Program-made: the position numbers and the translations under genes
Assembly (NCBI RefSeq): GCF_000013765.1
Contig: NC_007954.1
Coordinates: 2,976,001-3,040,000, forward strand
Direction: 5' to 3'
Length of the DNA: 64,000 bases
DNA from: Shewanella denitrificans OS217
GTDB lineage: Bacteria > Pseudomonadota > Gammaproteobacteria > Enterobacterales > Shewanellaceae
Shown here: positions 55,898 through 64,000 of the stretch, piece by piece
How positions within the stretch are numbered: position 1 is the first letter of the stretch
Layout of the letters: each line of letters opens with the position of its first letter
The notes under the pieces: model-generated
Seen by the model: only the letters and a program-made list of their open reading frames with translations
Told to the model about the DNA's origin: nothing
Database searches by the model: none

Positions 55898-57689
55898 ATG
55901 CCCATCTATCAAGCGCCACTTAGAGATTATCAATTCATCCTTTCAGAGCTACTCAATATATATCAGCAAGATGAGTTGAAAGGCTTCGATGATTTTGACC
56001 CTGAGCTTATTGACGCCATCTTGCAAGGTGTTGCCGATTTTGCCACCGAAGTCATGCTGCCAATCAACGCCAGTGGCGATAGACAAGGTTGTGCACTAAA
56101 AGATGGCAAAGTTATCACTCCTGAAGGATATATCTCAGCGTATCGGCAGTATGTGGATAACGGCTGGGCAACCTTAACTTGCGATCCAGAATTTGGTGGT
56201 CAAGGACTGCCCGAAGTGGTTGGCACCTTTGCCACGGAAATGAAAACCGCCACCAAATATGGCATTTGCCATGTATCCAGGTTTAACTCATGGGGCTTAC
56301 AGCGCCATTCATGCCCACGGAAATGAAGCCTTAAAACAAAAATACCTGCCAAAACTTGTCAGTGGTGAATGGACTGGCACCATGAACTTAACTGAATCCC
56401 ATGCTGGCACCGATTTAGCCTTACTGCGAACCAAAGCTGTCCCTGTGAGTGAAACAACCTTTGCCATCAGTGGCGAGAAAATATTTATCTCCTCAGGCGA
56501 TCACGACCTTGCCGACAATATCATCCATTTAGTGCTGGCACGCTTGCCCGATGCCCCCGCTGGCGTTAAAGGCATTTCTCTGTTCGCTGTTCCTAAATTT
56601 CTGGTTAGTGCCGATGGCAGTTTAGGAGCGCTCAACAGCCTCAGCGCCACCGGGCTTGAACATAAAATGGGGATCCACGGTAATTCAACCTGTGTCATGC
56701 ACTTTGATGGCGCGATTGGTGAACTGATTGGCGATGCTCATCAAGGGCTTAAGGCTATGTTTACCATGATGAATCAAGCACGGCTTGGGGTCGGTATACA
56801 GGGGCTTGGCGTATCGGATATAGCCTATCAAAATGCTCTCGCCTACGCTAAAGATCGTATTCAAGGTCGTGCACTAAGCGGTGCTAAACAGCCACAGCAA
56901 GCCGCTGACAGCATTTTGTTCCATGGCGACATTCGTCGTATGCTTTTATCACAAAAATCCTTTAATGAAGGCGCACGCGCGCTTATGGGCCAGCAAGCTT
57001 TATGGCTCGATGAAGCCGAGCGTCATAACGACCCAGTGAAAGCTAAGCAAGCTTCGGCATTAGCCGCTCTGTTTACACCGATAGTGAAAGGCTTTGTCAC
57101 CCAAGAAGGATTCAATGCCTGCGTCGATGCGCAGCAAGTGTTTGGCGGTCATGGTTATATCAATGAATGGGGCATGGAGCAGTTTGTCAGAGACATTCGC
57201 ATTGCAATGATCTATGAAGGCACCAATGGGGTGCAGGCACTGGATTTAGTCGGCAGGAAACTCTTAAGTGATAAAGGACACGCCTTAGGCTTATGGCAAG
57301 GTCTGGTGAAAGACTTTATACTCAGTCGCCAAGATAAGGCGCAACTGACCCCATATATTACCGGTTTAATGAGCGCTGCCACTGAACTTGAAAAAGCCAC
57401 AGGATATATTGTAAGTCTTGCGGCAACATCACCAGATAGCTTAGGTGCTGCGTCCATGGCTTATATGAAACTATTGGGGATAACCGCCCTTGCTTGGATG
57501 TGGACCAGAATGGCCGACATCGCTATTACAGCATTAACGTCCAACCCAAAAGATGCGGATTTCTATCAAGCTAAACTGCAAACCGCAAGCTTCTTCATGA
57601 GCTATTGGGGCAGCCAAGCTAAGAGTCTAAGGCTGCAAATAGAAGCCTCAAGCATTCAAATCACAGAATTTAATGACTCATACTTCTAA
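55898..57689 (+). pseudogene. Acyl-CoA dehydrogenase with one-base frameshift
   Basis: Codons for the first 142 residues (55898-56326 frame) end in a wrong tail, while a second frame from 56259 restores NMAFAMYPGLTHGAYSAI and runs to 57689. Removing one A from AAA at 56255-56257 joins them into about 596 residues. Marks of the long acyl-CoA dehydrogenase with extra C-terminal domain are TMNLTESHAGTDLALLRT, FISSGDHD, AMIYEGTNGVQALDLVGRK (catalytic Glu in YEGT) and a C-terminal helical tail. If real, it cannot make a full enzyme. Confidence 0.85.
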
Positions 57690-57725
57690 GGTATTAATCT
57701 CTGTTCCTCAGTGACCAAGCCACAA

Positions 57726-57758
57726 TAAAAAACAGCTTCAATTGAAGCTGTTTTTTAT
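57726..57758. terminator. Bidirectional terminator between acyl-CoA dehydrogenase and tdk
   Basis: Perfect AAACAGCTTCAATTGAAGCTGTTT palindrome flanked by A and T runs, between convergent genes. Confidence 0.92.
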
Positions 57759-57784
57759 TGTTCATTCTTAAGTTCGCATTGACC

Positions 57785-58363
57785 TTAATCCCACAAAAAC
57801 TCACGAAAATGCTTACGGCACACAGATTCATAGCTCTCGTTACCGCCTATGGCAACTTGCTCACCTTCTCGCATAGGCTTACCTTCACCATCAAGACGGA
57901 CCACCATATTCGCCTTGCGGCCGCAATGGCAAATGGTCTTAAGCTCCACCAACTTATCAGCCCAAGCCAGCAAATACTGACTACCGGTAAATAGTTCACC
58001 TTGAAAGTCACTGCGAAGACCGTAACACAACACGGGAATATCTAAATTATCCACCACATGGGTTAATTGCCTCACTTGCTCTTTACTCAAAAATTGGCTT
58101 TCATCGACTAATACGCAATGTAATTTAGTCTGCTGATGAGTCGCTTCAACCAATTCAATTAAGTTATCACCTTCACCAAACACTTGTGCTTCGGTTTGCA
58201 AACCTATTCTAGACGCCACTTTACCTATGCCATAACGATTATCAATGGATGCAGTCATCACCAAGGTATTCATACCGCGCTCACGATAGTTATAGGAAGA
58301 TTGTAATAACGAAGTCGACTTACCCGCGTTCATCGCCGAATAATAGAAATAAAGTTGTGCCAA
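57785..58363 (-). CDS. tdk: Thymidine kinase
   Basis: 192 residues phosphorylating thymidine for salvage. P-loop SAMNAGKSTSLL near residue 10, CVLVDESQFLS as the Walker B, and zinc cysteines in ICHCGRKA with CRKHF at the end. Normal length of the type II family. Confidence 0.96.
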   Translation of the reverse strand: MAQLYFYYSAMNAGKSTSLLQSSYNYRERGMNTLVMTASIDNRYGIGKVASRIGLQTEAQVFGEGDNLIELVEATHQQTKLHCVLVDESQFLSKEQVRQLTHVVDNLDIPVLCYGLRSDFQGELFTGSQYLLAWADKLVELKTICHCGRKANMVVRLDGEGKPMREGEQVAIGGNESYESVCRKHFREFLWD

Positions 58364-58480
58364 AATACATGTCCTTGAATGAGGTTTATACCGCCGCTAG
58401 GTGGATGAGGATACCTAAAAGCATAATAACAATGCCGCTACTTTCGGTTAACGGCATGGTTAATTATCGCTATTTCATAT

Positions 58481-60055
58481 TTAGAAATAACGGTTAGCTT
58501 TCACTTTGAGAATAAAAACACTAATAACGAATAGTCCACTTGCTGCTGCAAGGCTATAGAGTAAAGACTGACTAAAACCTAAAACTAAATACCCCACAAG
58601 GCTTATCATTGCTGCGATAAGCGCATAAGGTAATTGGGTTACCACATGGTCGATATGATGACAACTCGCCCCAGTTGAAGACAAAATGGTGGTGTCTGAA
58701 ATCGGTGAACAATGATCGCCAAATACAGCGCCTGCCAATACCGCAGACAACATAGGTAGCATCATGGTGCTATCGCTTCCCATGGCCATGTCTGCGGCAA
58801 TGGGCAGCATGATCCCAAACGTGCCCCAACTGGTTCCCGTTGAAAATGCGGTAATGCCTGCCAAAATAAATAATACTGAAGGTAACAGCGCGAAAGGAAT
58901 ATTGCCACTAGTGGCTAAGCTTGCCATATACTTACCGGTTTCTAACTCGCCAATGATACCTGCGATAGTCCAGGCAAATAATAGAATATAAATGGCCGGC
59001 AACATGGAGCGGGCACCTAGTGTCAAACCTTTTGCTATCATGCCAAGCTCGATTTTCTGCACTAGGCTCAGGATAATCGTTACAGCAAAGCCATTCAGCG
59101 CACCGAAAAATAATGATGAACTGACATCCGTTTTTTCAAAGGCACCCAGTAAACTAAATTCAATATTGGCATCCTGGAGCGCGTTTGCACCACTTGAAAC
59201 CATAAAGTAGCAAGTCCCCAACACCAACATCAAAATAGGCAAAAACAAGCCTAATACACTGCCGGTATCGGCTTCAGGCAGTTCAGCTATGGCGCCAGCG
59301 GGAATGCCTTTCGATTCATCAAATAACTCGCCTTTCTTGGCATTCATTTCATGTTTGCGCATTGGGCCGACATCAAGACCGAACATGGCAACACACAACA
59401 GCAGTAGCAAAGCGAAAATGGCATAGAAGTTCATCGGGATCATCTGCACAAACAGGCTTAAATGGCCTGAATCGGCAAAACCATGAGCCGTTAAAATACC
59501 GCCAATAAGTGCAATAATGTATGCCCCCCAACTGGATATTGGCGACAAGACACACACAGGCGCCGCTGTCGAGTCCAGTACATAGGCAAGTTTAGCTCGA
59601 GACACATGATATCGGTCGGTAATGGGGCGAGAGATTGCACCTACGACTAAGCTGTTAAAATAATCATCAATAAACACCACACAACCTAGGAAGATAGTCA
59701 GTAATTTAGCATCCCGCTTGCTTCTAATGCGCAGCCTTGCCCATTCTGCGAATGCCCGAGCTGAGCCGCTGACAGTTATCAAGGCCGTGATCATCCCAAG
59801 CACCATCAGGAAGCCTATGATGTACAGATTCCAGCTGTTAAGTCCGCCATCCGTCCACACTAGGCCACTGACGCTTTTAGCGACAAATTCACCGCTGGCC
59901 ATCACAGAAAAGTCATTAAGCAATAAGGCACCAATGATGATCCCAAAGCCAAGAGACAAGAGTACATGGCGGGTGAAAATAGCCAGAATGATGGCAACTA
60001 AAGGAGGGAGTAAGGAAAGCATGGAATCAGAATAAGTTATTAGGTTCATTGTCAT
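58481..60055 (-). CDS. NhaC-type antiporter family transporter, predicted lysine transporter
   Basis: 524 residues with about twelve helices. AGAVFGDHCSPISDTTILSSTGA is the conserved NhaC signature and a partly repeated half-protein is visible (VVFIDDYFNSLVVGAISRP). Comparative genomics of the L box proposed that NhaC-type proteins under lysine riboswitches are lysine carriers (named LysW). The riboswitch immediately upstream places this gene in that group, but the substrate is inferred. Ends 58481, downstream of nothing. Confidence 0.85.
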   Translation of the reverse strand: MTMNLITYSDSMLSLLPPLVAIILAIFTRHVLLSLGFGIIIGALLLNDFSVMASGEFVAKSVSGLVWTDGGLNSWNLYIIGFLMVLGMITALITVSGSARAFAEWARLRIRSKRDAKLLTIFLGCVVFIDDYFNSLVVGAISRPITDRYHVSRAKLAYVLDSTAAPVCVLSPISSWGAYIIALIGGILTAHGFADSGHLSLFVQMIPMNFYAIFALLLLLCVAMFGLDVGPMRKHEMNAKKGELFDESKGIPAGAIAELPEADTGSVLGLFLPILMLVLGTCYFMVSSGANALQDANIEFSLLGAFEKTDVSSSLFFGALNGFAVTIILSLVQKIELGMIAKGLTLGARSMLPAIYILLFAWTIAGIIGELETGKYMASLATSGNIPFALLPSVLFILAGITAFSTGTSWGTFGIMLPIAADMAMGSDSTMMLPMLSAVLAGAVFGDHCSPISDTTILSSTGASCHHIDHVVTQLPYALIAAMISLVGYLVLGFSQSLLYSLAAASGLFVISVFILKVKANRYF

Positions 60056-60121
60056 TTTCTTTAATACGAACGTATGGAGGCAACTGAACCGGTGGCAGGA
60101 AACGCATTAAACACCTGTCCT

Positions 60122-60312
60122 ATCAGTAGCGCTCCACGGTTAAAATCTTCTATCTTCCCGATAAAAAACACCATGGCAGTGTTGCGCTTTTTCAACAGCA
60201 ACACCAGCAGTAGATCATGATGGATAGCTCAACTTCGGCACTAACTCCTTTCGTGAACGATCTTAGGCATCACCCTACTGATCACTACTTATAATTAGCG
60301 CACCTCTACCAT
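60122..60312 (-). promoter_or_regulatory. Lysine riboswitch (L box)
   Basis: Minus-strand leader of the NhaC-type gene. Recognised marks in order are GGTAGAGGTGCG (60299-60310), AAGTAGT, GAAAGGAG, TGCCGAAGTTG (about 60230-60240), a CTGCTGG strand, and GGAGCGCTACTG (about 60124-60135) closing P1. This is the classical conserved core of the lysine-sensing riboswitch. The expression platform downstream has CCTGCCACCGGTTCAGTTGCC with alternative pairing, but I cannot fold it with certainty. Confidence 0.85.
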
Positions 60313-60353
60313 AAAGGGCGTTGAATTAAGTCAACGCGGGCACATATAAACAT

Positions 60354-60387
60354 AAGCGCCTGTGAGTCTATCAACTCACAGGCGCTT
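60354..60387 (-). terminator. Terminator after etfA
   Basis: Stem AAGCGCCTGTGAGT / ACTCACAGGCGCTT with a short loop, 20 nt past the etfA stop. It precedes the lysine riboswitch leader. A second short palindrome (GCGTTGA / TCAACGC, 60318-60337) lies just beyond it. Confidence 0.85.
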
Positions 60388-60407
60388 AGTTTGATTTAGT
60401 TCACTAA

Positions 60408-61331
60408 TTAAAGCAAGTTAGTCAGTGCAGGTACAGCCTCAAATAAGTCTGCTTCTAAGCCATAATCTGCCACTTGAAAGATAGGGGCTTCTGGATCTTT
60501 GTTGATAGCAACAATGATCTTTGAATCTTTCATACCGGCAAGATGCTGAATCGCGCCAGAAATACCCACTGCTATATACAAATCAGGTGCAACAATTTTA
60601 CCCGTCTGTCCGACTTGTAAATCGTTAGGAACAAAGCCTGCATCTACTGCTGCACGTGATGCGCCAACCGCAGCACCCAGCTTATCGGCTAAGGTTTCAA
60701 GTAGTGCGAAATTTTCGCCGCTACCCATACCGCGACCACCAGACACTATGATGCCAGCGCTTCCCAGTTCAGGACGGGCCGAGACAGTGAGCTCCTGTGA
60801 TACAAAAGCCGTTTTAGCTTCAATCACCTGAGTTAAGCTCACCACTTCAGCATTGCCGTTAGATGCGGCGACATCAAATGCACTTGAGCGCACTGTCATC
60901 ACTTTTTTGCTATCTAAACTCTGCACTGTCGCTAATGCGTTACCCGCGTATATTGGTCTGACGAATGTATCAGGACTAACAACTTCTATCACTTCAGAAA
61001 TCTGAGCCACATCCAATAAGGCTGCAACCCGAGGTAAAGTGTCTTTACCCACGCTTGAGGCAGCACTCAAAATGTGTTCATAGTCAGATGCAAGTGTTAA
61101 GACTAAAGCCGATAGGTTTTCAGCAAGCTGTGCCTGGTAAACAGAAGCATCTGCCACCAATACTTTGCTTACGCCATCTAGGGTTTTGGCAGCGGTCACC
61201 ACTTCAGCACATTCAAAGCCTGCCACTAATAAATGTATTTCGGCGCCTATGGCTTTGGCCGCACTAATCACTTTAGCGGTATCTAATTTTAAATGGGTAT
61301 TATCATGTTCAGCTAAGACTAAAATGGCCAT
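60408..61331 (-). CDS. etfA: Electron transfer flavoprotein, alpha subunit
   Basis: 307 residues. The C-terminal FAD domain is typical: SGGRGMGSGENF, GASRAAVDAGFVP, VGQTGKIVAPDLYIAVG, SGAIQHLAGM and INKDPEAPIFQVAD. It passes electrons from acyl-CoA dehydrogenases to ETF-ubiquinone oxidoreductase. The start abuts the end of etfB (61331/61333). Confidence 0.96.
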   Translation of the reverse strand: MAILVLAEHDNTHLKLDTAKVISAAKAIGAEIHLLVAGFECAEVVTAAKTLDGVSKVLVADASVYQAQLAENLSALVLTLASDYEHILSAASSVGKDTLPRVAALLDVAQISEVIEVVSPDTFVRPIYAGNALATVQSLDSKKVMTVRSSAFDVAASNGNAEVVSLTQVIEAKTAFVSQELTVSARPELGSAGIIVSGGRGMGSGENFALLETLADKLGAAVGASRAAVDAGFVPNDLQVGQTGKIVAPDLYIAVGISGAIQHLAGMKDSKIIVAINKDPEAPIFQVADYGLEADLFEAVPALTNLL

Positions 61332-61332
61332 G

Positions 61333-62082
61333 TTAGATCACCTTCGCTTCAGTTTTTAATTTCTCGATCAACTCTTCCACAGAGGAAACCATGATCCCGG
61401 CTTTACGTTCTGACGGTGGAGCCACCTTAAGTACCTTCTGGTGTACTTTGAGTTCAACGCCTAAATCCGCAATCGACATCACATCCAAAGGCTTACGCTT
61501 TGCCTTCATAATGTTAGGCAAAGACGCATAACGGGGTTCATTTAAACGTAGGTCCACAGTCACGACGGCGGGTAATGGCATGGTCAAAGTTTGCAAACCG
61601 CCATCGACTTCACGAGTCACTGTGGCAGTTTGTCCTTCAATGTTAATCTCAGAAGCAAAGGTCGCCTGAGGCATACCTGCTAACGCCGCCAGCATTTGTC
61701 CAGTCTGGTTATTGTCACCATCAATAGACTGCTTACCAAAAATCACTAACTCCGCTTGCTCTTTTTGCTGCACCGCAAGCAGTAGCTTAGCGATAGATAA
61801 AGGCACTAACTCTTCATCTGTTTCTATATGAATAGCCCTGTCAGCCCCTAGCGCCATCGCTGTTCTTAGCTGCTCTTGTACTGCCTTAGTACCGACACTG
61901 ACAACAATAACTTCAGTTGCTTTTCCGGCTTCTTTAAGGCGCACCGCCTCTTCAACAGCTATTTCACAGAATGGGTTTAAGGCCATTTTAAGGTTTGCTG
62001 TATCAACATTTGTGTTGTCAGCTTTAACCCTGACTTTCACATTGGCATCGACTACGCGTTTTACTGGCACCAATACTTTCAT
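61333..62082 (-). CDS. etfB: Electron transfer flavoprotein, beta subunit
   Basis: 249 residues from the ATG at 62082, chosen because AAGGA lies 8 nt upstream and MKVLVPVKRVVDANVKVRV is the family N-terminus. Upstream in-frame codons add 32 unrelated residues. The AMP-binding region is VIFGKQSIDGDNNQTG, followed by PAVVTVDLRLNEPRYASLPNIM. Forms the heterodimer with EtfA, next door. Confidence 0.96.
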   Translation of the reverse strand: MKVLVPVKRVVDANVKVRVKADNTNVDTANLKMALNPFCEIAVEEAVRLKEAGKATEVIVVSVGTKAVQEQLRTAMALGADRAIHIETDEELVPLSIAKLLLAVQQKEQAELVIFGKQSIDGDNNQTGQMLAALAGMPQATFASEINIEGQTATVTREVDGGLQTLTMPLPAVVTVDLRLNEPRYASLPNIMKAKRKPLDVMSIADLGVELKVHQKVLKVAPPSERKAGIMVSSVEELIEKLKTEAKVI

Positions 62083-62970
62083 AGGGCTTCCTTCTACACC
62101 TTCAATGTATGTGGGTTGAGCATTGGTGAACCCAATGCAAGATAGGCCAACTTTACGTCCTGTTGACGTTAACGTCAACCGGTGTTAAACAAGCGTTTGC
62201 ATTTTTTGCGCGCTCTGTTCACAAAAGTCACCCTAAAGTGTGATGAAAATCATATGAAATACCCAATTTTATAACTTATGGGTAATTATCTTTATTTAAT
62301 TTTCAATTAATATGTAATTTGATTTGATTATAAATATTTTAGTTTCTATCATTAAGTTTACGAAAGCATATTCGTTTGTGAACATCATTGCTAATTTATA
62401 GATTTGACGACAGATTGAGCTAACACTTAGTACTTATGCTTAGCATTTGTGTTGAGTAGTTAAAATATGAACGTTAGAAGTGAACACTTAACGCACTAAC
62501 GCGAGATAAACATAGTACATCATCAGATAGCGCTATTTTTCTAAAAGACAGTATTGGGTTGTTATGACAACACTGACAGACTAAAGAGAATATGATTAAT
62601 CATCATTAATATTTAGTTTGGCGAAAATACATAAGCACTTACGACTTAGTTCATAAGGGTTGAGTTTTAAAGAAAGATAGCCCATCAATGATGTTTCTTT
62701 GATTTTTAATGTGTTATGTCATTACATTTAGCATCCTGTAAGCTATGCGACACTAAATGTAACAACTTAAGTTCATGGCATTTACATTGTCTTTTCATTT
62801 GACTGCCTATTCATGTTGAAATAAATCTAAGTTGATTAGCTGTTTAAATGGATTTCTTTGACTATATTACTTATCAGGCTTAAGTCAGTAGTGAGATTTC
62901 TTAAACTAATTCACCTGCAATATGCTAAATAGACCATTACTTTACACTCTAGATTAGGATGAACACAGAT
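62083..62970. other. Long AT-rich intergenic region between etfB and hns
   Basis: About 890 bp with no supported gene, rich in A and T from 62250 to 62950, with many TTTAT and AATTA tracts. It lies upstream of hns and is divergent to etfB. Such curved AT-rich DNA often contains H-NS autoregulatory sites. I did not resolve promoters by eye. Confidence 0.5.
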
Positions 62971-63378
62971 ATGAGCGATTTTTTAAATATTCTAACTCAC
63001 GGACGCCGCTTTAAAGCTGCAGTGAAAGAACTAGCCCTAACCGACTTACGTGATTTAGCCGTTAAGCTAGAGAAGATCATCACTGAACGTGAAGCCGAAG
63101 AAAAAGCAGAATCTGCAGCTAATGCTGAGCGTAATGCAAAGATTGCTGAAATTTTGGCTCAAATCGAAAACAATGGTTTATCGATTAATGATTTAGGTGA
63201 TGTTGCCGTAGCGAAAACACCGGCTAAGAAACGTGCTCCACGTCCTGCTAAATATCAAATTACCGTTGATGGCGAACAGATCCAATGGACAGGCCAAGGT
63301 CGTATGCCAACGGTATTTAAAACTCAGCTAGAAAAAGGCAAAAAAATGGAAGATTTCTTAATTCCTGGCATGGAATAA
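62971..63378 (+). CDS. hns: H-NS family nucleoid protein
   Basis: 135 residues from ATG 62971, with AGGA 11 nt upstream and MSDFLNILTHGRRFKAA as the normal N-terminus. A nearer ATG at 62959 overlaps the ribosome binding site. Residues 1-65 form the oligomerisation domain, then an alanine/lysine linker, then the DNA-binding motif YQITVDGEQIQWTGQGRMP. It silences AT-rich and foreign DNA. Confidence 0.93.
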   Translation: MSDFLNILTHGRRFKAAVKELALTDLRDLAVKLEKIITEREAEEKAESAANAERNAKIAEILAQIENNGLSINDLGDVAVAKTPAKKRAPRPAKYQITVDGEQIQWTGQGRMPTVFKTQLEKGKKMEDFLIPGME

Positions 63379-63423
63379 GTTTTCCCCCACCTTCTGCCGT
63401 GACAAACACACGGCCTAGCTCAG

Positions 63424-63453
63424 AAAAGCCTGTATTAATACAGGCTTTTTTAT
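63424..63453 (+). terminator. Terminator after hns
   Basis: Stem AAAAGCCTGTAT / ATACAGGCTTTT followed by a T run, 46 nt past the stop codon. Confidence 0.9.
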
Positions 63454-63536
63454 TTTCATCCTTTATCAAGCTAAGACTTTCTCAAGCTTTTCAGACAAGG
63501 TAAACTAAGGCTTCACTCCTCTTTCAGGCTAGATTT

Positions 63537-63929
63537 ATGTCTTTTATCTCTCTACGCAATTTAAGTTGCGGCGCTGTCACCTTATTAATCACCGCCTGTG
63601 CGGGTGATTATGGCTTTAAAAGCAATTTAGACCCTAAAGCTATTAATGATTATTTTAAACCCAGCGAAGTCACTGTTTTCGATGCGAACTCTAGTCCTAG
63701 TGCGCCTTTTAAGCGCCTAAAACTTGTCAGCGGTGAAACCTGTCAGATTAAAGAAAATGATGCTCCTGCATCGATTGCTGACGCTAGGACCTTAGCCAGA
63801 CGAGCAGCGGCCGATCTTGGTGCTAACGGAATTATTATCCAGAGTTGTCAACTTATTGAAGTGCCAGAACAAGATTGTGTTAGCCGTGCCTTATGTGTCG
63901 CGCAAGCCATCAAAATAAATCAGCAATAA
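63537..63929 (+). CDS. rcsF: RcsF-like outer-membrane lipoprotein
   Basis: 130 residues. A signal peptide with lipobox (LITAC, Cys near residue 21) is followed by the RcsF domain: VSGETCQ, APASIADARTLARR, NGIIIQSCQ and ALCVAQAIKIN. Four cysteines besides the lipidated one match the two disulfides of E. coli RcsF, which senses outer-membrane stress. Whether the rest of the Rcs phosphorelay is present cannot be told from this window. Confidence 0.78.
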   Translation: MSFISLRNLSCGAVTLLITACAGDYGFKSNLDPKAINDYFKPSEVTVFDANSSPSAPFKRLKLVSGETCQIKENDAPASIADARTLARRAAADLGANGIIIQSCQLIEVPEQDCVSRALCVAQAIKINQQ

Positions 63930-63957
63930 TAGCCTTTGGGTATCAAGCTTAATCTTA

Positions 63958-64000
63958 TGACGGATATAAACTCAGTACCAAATACGGTCAAGATTGCACA
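63958..64000 (+). CDS. Possible start of a gene cut by the window edge
   Basis: ATG at 63958 opens a frame still running at position 64000 (MTDINSVPNTVKIA). There are no clear ribosome binding site or motifs, so it is weakly supported. Confidence 0.3.

Noticed and set aside
1..64000. Insertion sequence, prophage or integrative element.
   Set aside because: No transposase, integrase or phage gene was recognisable in any frame.

Overview
The window reads as a chromosomal segment of a gammaproteobacterium of the Shewanella type. This rests on gene content and order recognised from protein sequence (tig / tRNA His-Arg-Pro / folD / cysS / ppiB / lpxH; smc-zipA-ligA; tRNA-Val block / gltX / tRNA-Ala-Glu block; etfBA / hns / rcsF). 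The species cannot be fixed by eye. Almost all of it is core chromosome. I see no phage, no recognisable transposase gene, no CRISPR array and no rRNA operon.

Layout. 1-7.0 kb: end-truncated trigger factor, a tRNA-Pro/Arg/His operon whose 5' part carries two decayed tandem tRNA-Pro copies, then folate (folD), translation (cysS), protein folding (ppiB) and lipid A (lpxH) genes and a secreted alpha/beta hydrolase. 7-13 kb: a DUF885 metallopeptidase-like lipoprotein or membrane protein, a Fur-type regulated TonB receptor lying between two ~68-bp direct repeats, and a MepM-like endopeptidase. 13-24 kb: sbcDC, two membrane transporters, rraB, an S4 RNA-binding protein, a YeeZ-like reductase, an HD-GYP protein and a DUF2919 protein. 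24-31 kb: smc-zipA-ligA, divergent from cysZ. 31-38 kb: REC-REC-GGDEF plus a FabH-like synthase, cysK, methionine gamma-lyase and a ZapE/AFG1 ATPase. 38-50 kb: thioredoxin-like protein, rluA, sstT, M14 peptidase, cheV, a dual-specificity phosphatase, a DEAD-box helicase, ogt and a fused Ada-AlkA repair protein, and an ABC exporter followed by a small MITE-like element.

50-55.3 kb: six identical tRNA-Val genes on the minus strand, gltX, and a remarkable plus-strand block of two tRNA-Ala and six intact tRNA-Glu genes. Interspersed among them are six degenerate tRNA-Glu-like units whose anticodon arm is replaced by an extended hairpin, all linked by a repeated ~65-85-bp spacer. A ~472-bp part of this block is duplicated almost perfectly at a 797-bp offset. 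The decayed tRNA-Pro copies near position 1.9 kb show the same class of lesion.

55.3-64 kb: a small membrane protein and an acyl-CoA dehydrogenase, each broken by a single-base homopolymer indel; tdk; an NhaC-type transporter under a lysine riboswitch; etfBA; a long AT-rich leader and hns; and an RcsF-like lipoprotein. The functional themes are central metabolism, DNA repair and chromosome maintenance, cell envelope, sulfur amino acids and c-di-GMP signalling.
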